64,000 nucleotides of DNA from Engraulis encrasicolus. Taxonomy: Eukaryota; Chordata; Actinopteri; Clupeiformes; Engraulidae. The stretch is from assembly GCF_034702125.1 (NCBI RefSeq), contig NC_085861.1, positions 2,764,796 through 2,828,795 of the forward strand, written 5' to 3'. This document shows, one piece after another, positions 55,201-61,200 of the stretch. Below the pieces are notes generated by a model that saw only the letters and a program-made list of their open reading frames with translations, was not told where the DNA came from and did not search any database. The translations under genes and the position numbers were made by a program. Positions within the stretch are counted from its first letter, which is position 1, and each line of letters opens with the position of its first letter.

Positions 55201-58200
55201 ACCCAATACTAAGTAACCCATTACTAAGTAACCCAATACTAAGTAACCCAATACTAAGTAACCCATTACTAAGTAACCCAATACTAAGTAACCCAATACT
55301 AAGTAACCCATTACTAAGTAACCCAATACTAAGTAACCCAATACTAAGTAACCCAATACTAAGTAACCCATTACTAAGTAACCCAATACTAAGTAACCCA
55401 TTACTAAGTAACCCAATACTAAGTAACCCAATACTAAGTAACCCATTACTAAGTAACCCATTACTAAAGTACAAGAATGTCCTTGTGCACAACCCTTCAG
55501 CTGTCCAGGTGCAGGTGTAAGGCAGGAAAAGGTGATCAATATAAAAAGATAAACCCCGCACACTGGATACGTTCTGTTTTTCTCTTTATTTTTTTGTAGC
55601 GAACAACACGTTTCGCCTAGTGCATCTTCTTCTAAAAGAGCGAACCTGAAGACGCGTTGTTCGCTACAAAAAAATAAAGAGAAAAAAAAAACAGTAACCC
55701 ATTACTACTTGGTCATTGTTATTCTGGTAACATCAGATTTGTAAGAGAGGTCATGTTTTCACAGAATAAGTGACAATTAATAAATAACAATGACTGTTGT
55801 GTCAAGATGCACCTCTGAAACCAATACCATTGCTGTAGACTTGACAAAGTGCAAGAAAATGATCTGGAAAATACAAAGTGGCAGCAGGAGACCTAACATA
55901 AGCTCCAACAACTGTTTGCATAATGCTGATTAAAAAGAAAAAAGGTCAAAAAAGGATTTACCTGGTTTGACATCTTTACAAAGCTCTTCGGAGATATTCT
56001 TATGCAGGCCTTCCAGAGCCTCGTAATCATTTACGAAAAACACCCTTCTCTTGTCCTTCGTCATGTCCTCGAGCTCCTGGACGTCCGCCCCCTTCACCCC
56101 GATGCCATAAATCATGATGCCCTGCTCCAGGATGGCCCTCGCTGCCACCGGCAACACGATGTGATCGGAGGCTTGCCCATCGGTGATGACAAAGAGGATC
56201 TGAGTTACGTTCCTCTCTCGTCGGCCACCGTACTGTTGGTCAAAGTACTGCCGCGCGAAAGTAAGGCCCTCTCCCGTGAACGTGTTGCCGCCTGGCTGTT
56301 CGAGGTTCGCGATGGCACTTCTGACTTCCTTTGGTGTTGTGTAGTCGTCCAGAGTGAACACAGCCTTGGGTTTATCGGAGTATATAATGGCGCCGAATCT
56401 GACGTGGTCCCTGCCGACATGAGTGGTGTTCACCAGAGAGGACATGAAGCGCTTCATGCTGTCGTATTGGTTTGGCGTTATGCTACTGGAGCCGTCAACC
56501 ATGAAGATCATGTCAGCCTGCTCTGTAGATGTGCAATCTGTAAAAATGAGTGAGTGATACAAAAATGAGTTTACAAACATCAAGGGGTTTAGTGTGTGAA
56601 GAAATTCCAATGAGCTGTTTCGCATTTCAGATGCCTTTGAGTTTAAGTTGATCTCTCTATGCCATTTTAGATATCTTTAAAAAAAAAGTCTATATATCTA
56701 GATATTTTTCTTTCATTTTTCCCCAGTTTTTCTTTATATTTAACACCTTTTAATCGTGAGTGTGGTGTAATCTGTTTAAAAGGCAGATATCCTTTTAAAC
56801 AAACACTTTCATAGGGAATTAAACTTACTTGATTCAGGTTTACAGATCTTAAGTAAAATATCGTTCTCCAAAGTATGGAGGGTGTCAAAGTCTGTCTCGA
56901 GCATCACTCTGTCTTGAATGCCACTCATTTCAACCAGCTGGGTGTAATTGGCCCCGCCCACACCAATCGAGTAGATGATCACGTTGTTGTCCCTTAGGAA
57001 ACGAGCCGGCATGGCAACCGCATCCTGTGACGCTCCATCAGTTATGACGATGAGGATCTTGGGAACATTCGGACGACTGCCCTTTATCGCATCGAAGTAT
57101 TGGGAGGTGAAGGTGAGCGCTTTGCCAGTCAAAGTCCCGCCACCCAGTTGCCTCATGGCGTTGACTTTGAGGACCAGGTCAGTCATGGTCTGTTGGCTGC
57201 CCAGAGAGAACTCCTCCCTCTGCTGCGTGCTGTACTGCAGAAGACCCACTCTCACCGCGTTAGGCCCGATGACCGACTTCTGAATGGTGTTGTTAATGAA
57301 GGCCTTCACATGGAGGAAGTCTTCTGGATCAATACTGCCAGAGCTGTCCACCAAAAATATGACGTCCGCCAGCATTTCCTTGCAGGCTACAGGGAAAGAA
57401 ATCAAAGAATTGTCAAATTTATTCAGTCCATGAAACAGACAGGTTAAGAAACAGACAGAGATTTTAACATAGGTTACGTAACAAACAGATTTTAACAGAG
57501 GCTAAAGTGACATTCAGCTATAGCAGCTGTTCCCATTTGGTAGCTTGGAACTACAATATCAACAGACTAAGGTGCTGTTTCCACGTAGCTGGATATTTTT
57601 ATATGTGGATATTTTTTTCTCCTGCTTGTATTGGTTTTGCATTGGTTTTGGCCTTCCGTTTCCACGTAGCAGATATTTAAAAATCCAGGTATAAAAAGCA
57701 GGAGAAAAAAATATCCTGTTTGGGGGGCTGAAACGCATTTGTTACAATGGAGGATTTTTTTTATCCACATGTTGCGTTTACACCTAGCAGGAGAAAAAAA
57801 TACCCTGCTAAAAAATATCCTGCTACGTGGAAACAGCACCTAAGAGAACGGCTGGAATAACAGGAGAAAGGTGAAACTCAATAATTTAACCCATTGACGC
57901 CCAAGGCACCTGCAAAAAGGGTGCTGAATGCCTGAGTGCTTTCTAAGAAAAGTTGCCCTCAGCCCGTAAAAACCTAAATATCTCAGCTTCTGAAGCACAT
58001 AGAAATATGCACTAAGTTGCATTTAAACGCTAAGACCCTCATCTTTCATTAAAATGTGTTCATTCATCTCAAACAAACAGAGATTTTTAATAAAGTTGTC
58101 TCAAAACTCATGTGCCTGAATGTTGCGTAATGCAGCTCCAGGCGCCAGGGCCAATGTTGCGCAACACAACATCAGGCATCAATGGGTTAACTCAAGGAGA

Positions 58201-61200
58201 AGTGTACATGAGCATATATCCAGAAATGGTGCAATACAATAGGCTTACCTGATTCAGAGCAAATGTCTGTTACAATTTCATTTTTGATTGGTTGAAGGGC
58301 ATCAAAATCGTTAACAAAGAACTTCCTCTTGGGGTCACCACAGATTTTCACCAGTTCGTCCTCTATAGCCCCTCTCACGCCAATGGCGTAGGTGGTGATC
58401 CCCTGGTTGGAGGGATGCAAACAATTAATCGTTTAATCGACTTTAATCGATCAATGCATTAATCGATTAAAAAACATTAATCGCAATGCAATTAATCGAT
58501 AATTCAACTGACAAGAGACCCAGGTGAAATGGGCATGTGAAGAGTGTGTGTGAGGAGGGGTGTGAATAATGGGAATAATTAAATTACCTTTGGATTAAAG
58601 AATTGTAATTGAATTAATTTAAATGTGGTATTTTATCTTAATTTTTAATTTAAAAAAAATGAGAATTATTAGTTTTTTCTGAGAAACATTGAGATTTCGG
58701 GGGGGAAAACGCCGCTTATCAATTAATCGTAAGTCGATTGATAAGACTATCAACTAATGATTAATGAATTAGTCGATAATTTGCATCCCTACCTGGTTGC
58801 GTAGCTGTTCCGCATACACGGGGATGTCGTCCGGGTCATGAGCCTCCCCATCAGTAATTACAATCAGGTACCTGAAAAAAGCAGAGAATCAGTGACACAG
58901 GTAGCCTGGTAAACCAGCGCCACCCACTGGACGCTGGAAGAATTTTTCAGCTAGCGAGTGGGTCTGCCCTCGGATCTGAGAACGTTTTGAAAAATAGTTC
59001 TAGTTCTAGTTTCCAAATGAGTTCTAGTTTCCAAATGCAGCGCGGAGCGGACAGATATGTTTCAATGTATTTTCACCCCTTTGTGTTCTTTTTAATAATA
59101 GGCCAAGCTTTCGGTCTACTGACCGTCCTCAGGCTGACCGAAAGTAGACCGAAAGCTTGGCCTATTATTAAAAAGAACACAAAGGGGATTTAAGTGTGCA
59201 GACATTTTTCTTTGTTCTCTTTGTTCTCTCTGAAGTGCTGCTATTCCACAAAGCGACCGACTCGCCGAAAGTTAACCCGCTTATTATATGGATATACTTA
59301 AATGATTCACACATGGCGGGGACATTTCTTTAGGCCTATTTAATGTTAAGATTGTTGCTGCGCAAAACAAAACAGTGCTGTTGTGGAACACCGCTAGGCA
59401 ACAGCTAGGTAGCCAGGACAACAGGTGTAGTCTATCACAGCAGCTGATTAGAGTCTTGTTGAAAAGTCGCTTTAGCAGTGAAAAGTCTTGTTGCCATTGA
59501 CAGCGGTCTGTTATAGACCAACCCGTCCGTTATCGAAAAATAACAGACGTGCGAACATTGGGGAGCCCCGTTGAAATGAATGGAGCATTCGACCGATGAC
59601 GTCACAACCATATAATAAGTAAGGGTTAACGTTCGGCGAGAAGGTCGCTACCGTGGAATAGCAGCACGACAGAGAGAATCTTTAGACCCCGACGCGGAGC
59701 GGAAAGTTAACCCGCTTATTATATGGATATACTTAAATGATTCACACATGGCGGGGACATTTCTTTAGGCCTACAGTTTTTAATGTCAAAAGATTGTTGC
59801 TGCGCAAAACAAAACAGTGCCGTTGTGGAACACCGCTAGGCAACAGCTAGGTAGCCAGGACAACAGGTGTTGTCTATCACAGCAGCTGATTAGAGTCTTG
59901 TTGAAAAGTCGCTTTAGCAGTGAAAAGTCTTGTTGCCATTGACAGCGGTCTGATATAGACCAACCCGTCCGTTATCGAAAAATAACAGACGTGTGAACGT
60001 TGGGGAGCTCCATTGAAATGAATGCAGCATTCGACCGATGACGTCACACCATATAATAAGACAAGTTAAAAGAGGGAGCATGTCGCTAAGCTAGTGAAAG
60101 TCAATGGATCCGTGTAGCATGTTCCTTTAATGGAGCATAGAACCAGACAGGTCCGTGTACCAAATTTTGGAAATTCAGATCAAAATTAGTTCTTTCGTTT
60201 GTCACTAAAACGAAATAATAAAATAACAAGCCGTTTTTTCGTTATTTGGTTCTGAAACGAAACACAAAAGAACGAATGGTACACGGACCCAGACAGACTG
60301 GATAAGATATATATTCTTAGAATCTTCTTAGAATCTTTGAAACAGTAATGAGGTACCTTGGCACATCCCGGGTCTTAGCTTTCTCAAAATACGGGCCCAT
60401 AAACTTCAAAGCTTTTCCGATGTAGGTGTCCCCACCAGCCTGTTTGATGTTTTTCACGGCGCTTTCCAAAGACTTCTTGTCTTTGTGCTCTTCCAGGGTG
60501 AATTCCATGTTTGGATCTGAGGAGAACTTTGCCAGGCCGACGCGTACCTGATGTGGTCCTATGCGGAACAACTGGATAAACTCCTTGACAAAGTCTTTCA
60601 TTTTGCCGAAATCTTCATACACAATACTGGACGAATGGTCAATCAGAAAGTAGAAATCCGCCTCCTCCGTGTGGACACAGTCTAAAGGGCGAGAAAGACA
60701 TAAACATAAACACACAGTGTTGCCAGATTGGGCTGTTTCCCGCCCAATTGGGCTGCTTAGGATGGCCGTGTGCGGTTAAAAATGGCATTTATCCAAAAAA
60801 CCTGCCCAATTTTTGCCATAGAAATCAATACAATTGGGCGGGATTTTGTGATTCTAGGCGGGTTTTGAGCATTTTTTGGGCTGGAAATCATCAGCCTCAT
60901 CTGGCAACCCTGTAAACACATTCACAGAATAGCGTAGCCTCTTACTGCAGCAGGGGTCACCTCGCCGGCGACCCTATTCACTTGCTGAAAATGCTTAACT
61001 ACATCATAACAACATTGCCATGACATTACAGAGAGCCATAGTGCAAAAGGGCGAGAAAGACATATGCACATTCACATAATAGGTTAAGAATGTAGGGTAA
61101 CTCGGTAACACTTCACAATCACCTTCGCTAAATGGTTAACTAATACTAATGGTTCACTTATGTTAACAAATGGTAGGGTATCATTATGTCGCCCGGGAAA

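Noticed and set aside
54712..55563. Open frames of 283 and 182 codons on the minus strand encoding VMGYL/SIGLL repeats
   Set aside because: They are the 15-bp satellite read through; open in several frames at once and with no gene context.
56002..56553. 183-codon plus-strand frame opposite N3 (and similar frames opposite other vWA exons)
   Set aside because: Antisense shadows of real exons; no domain similarity.
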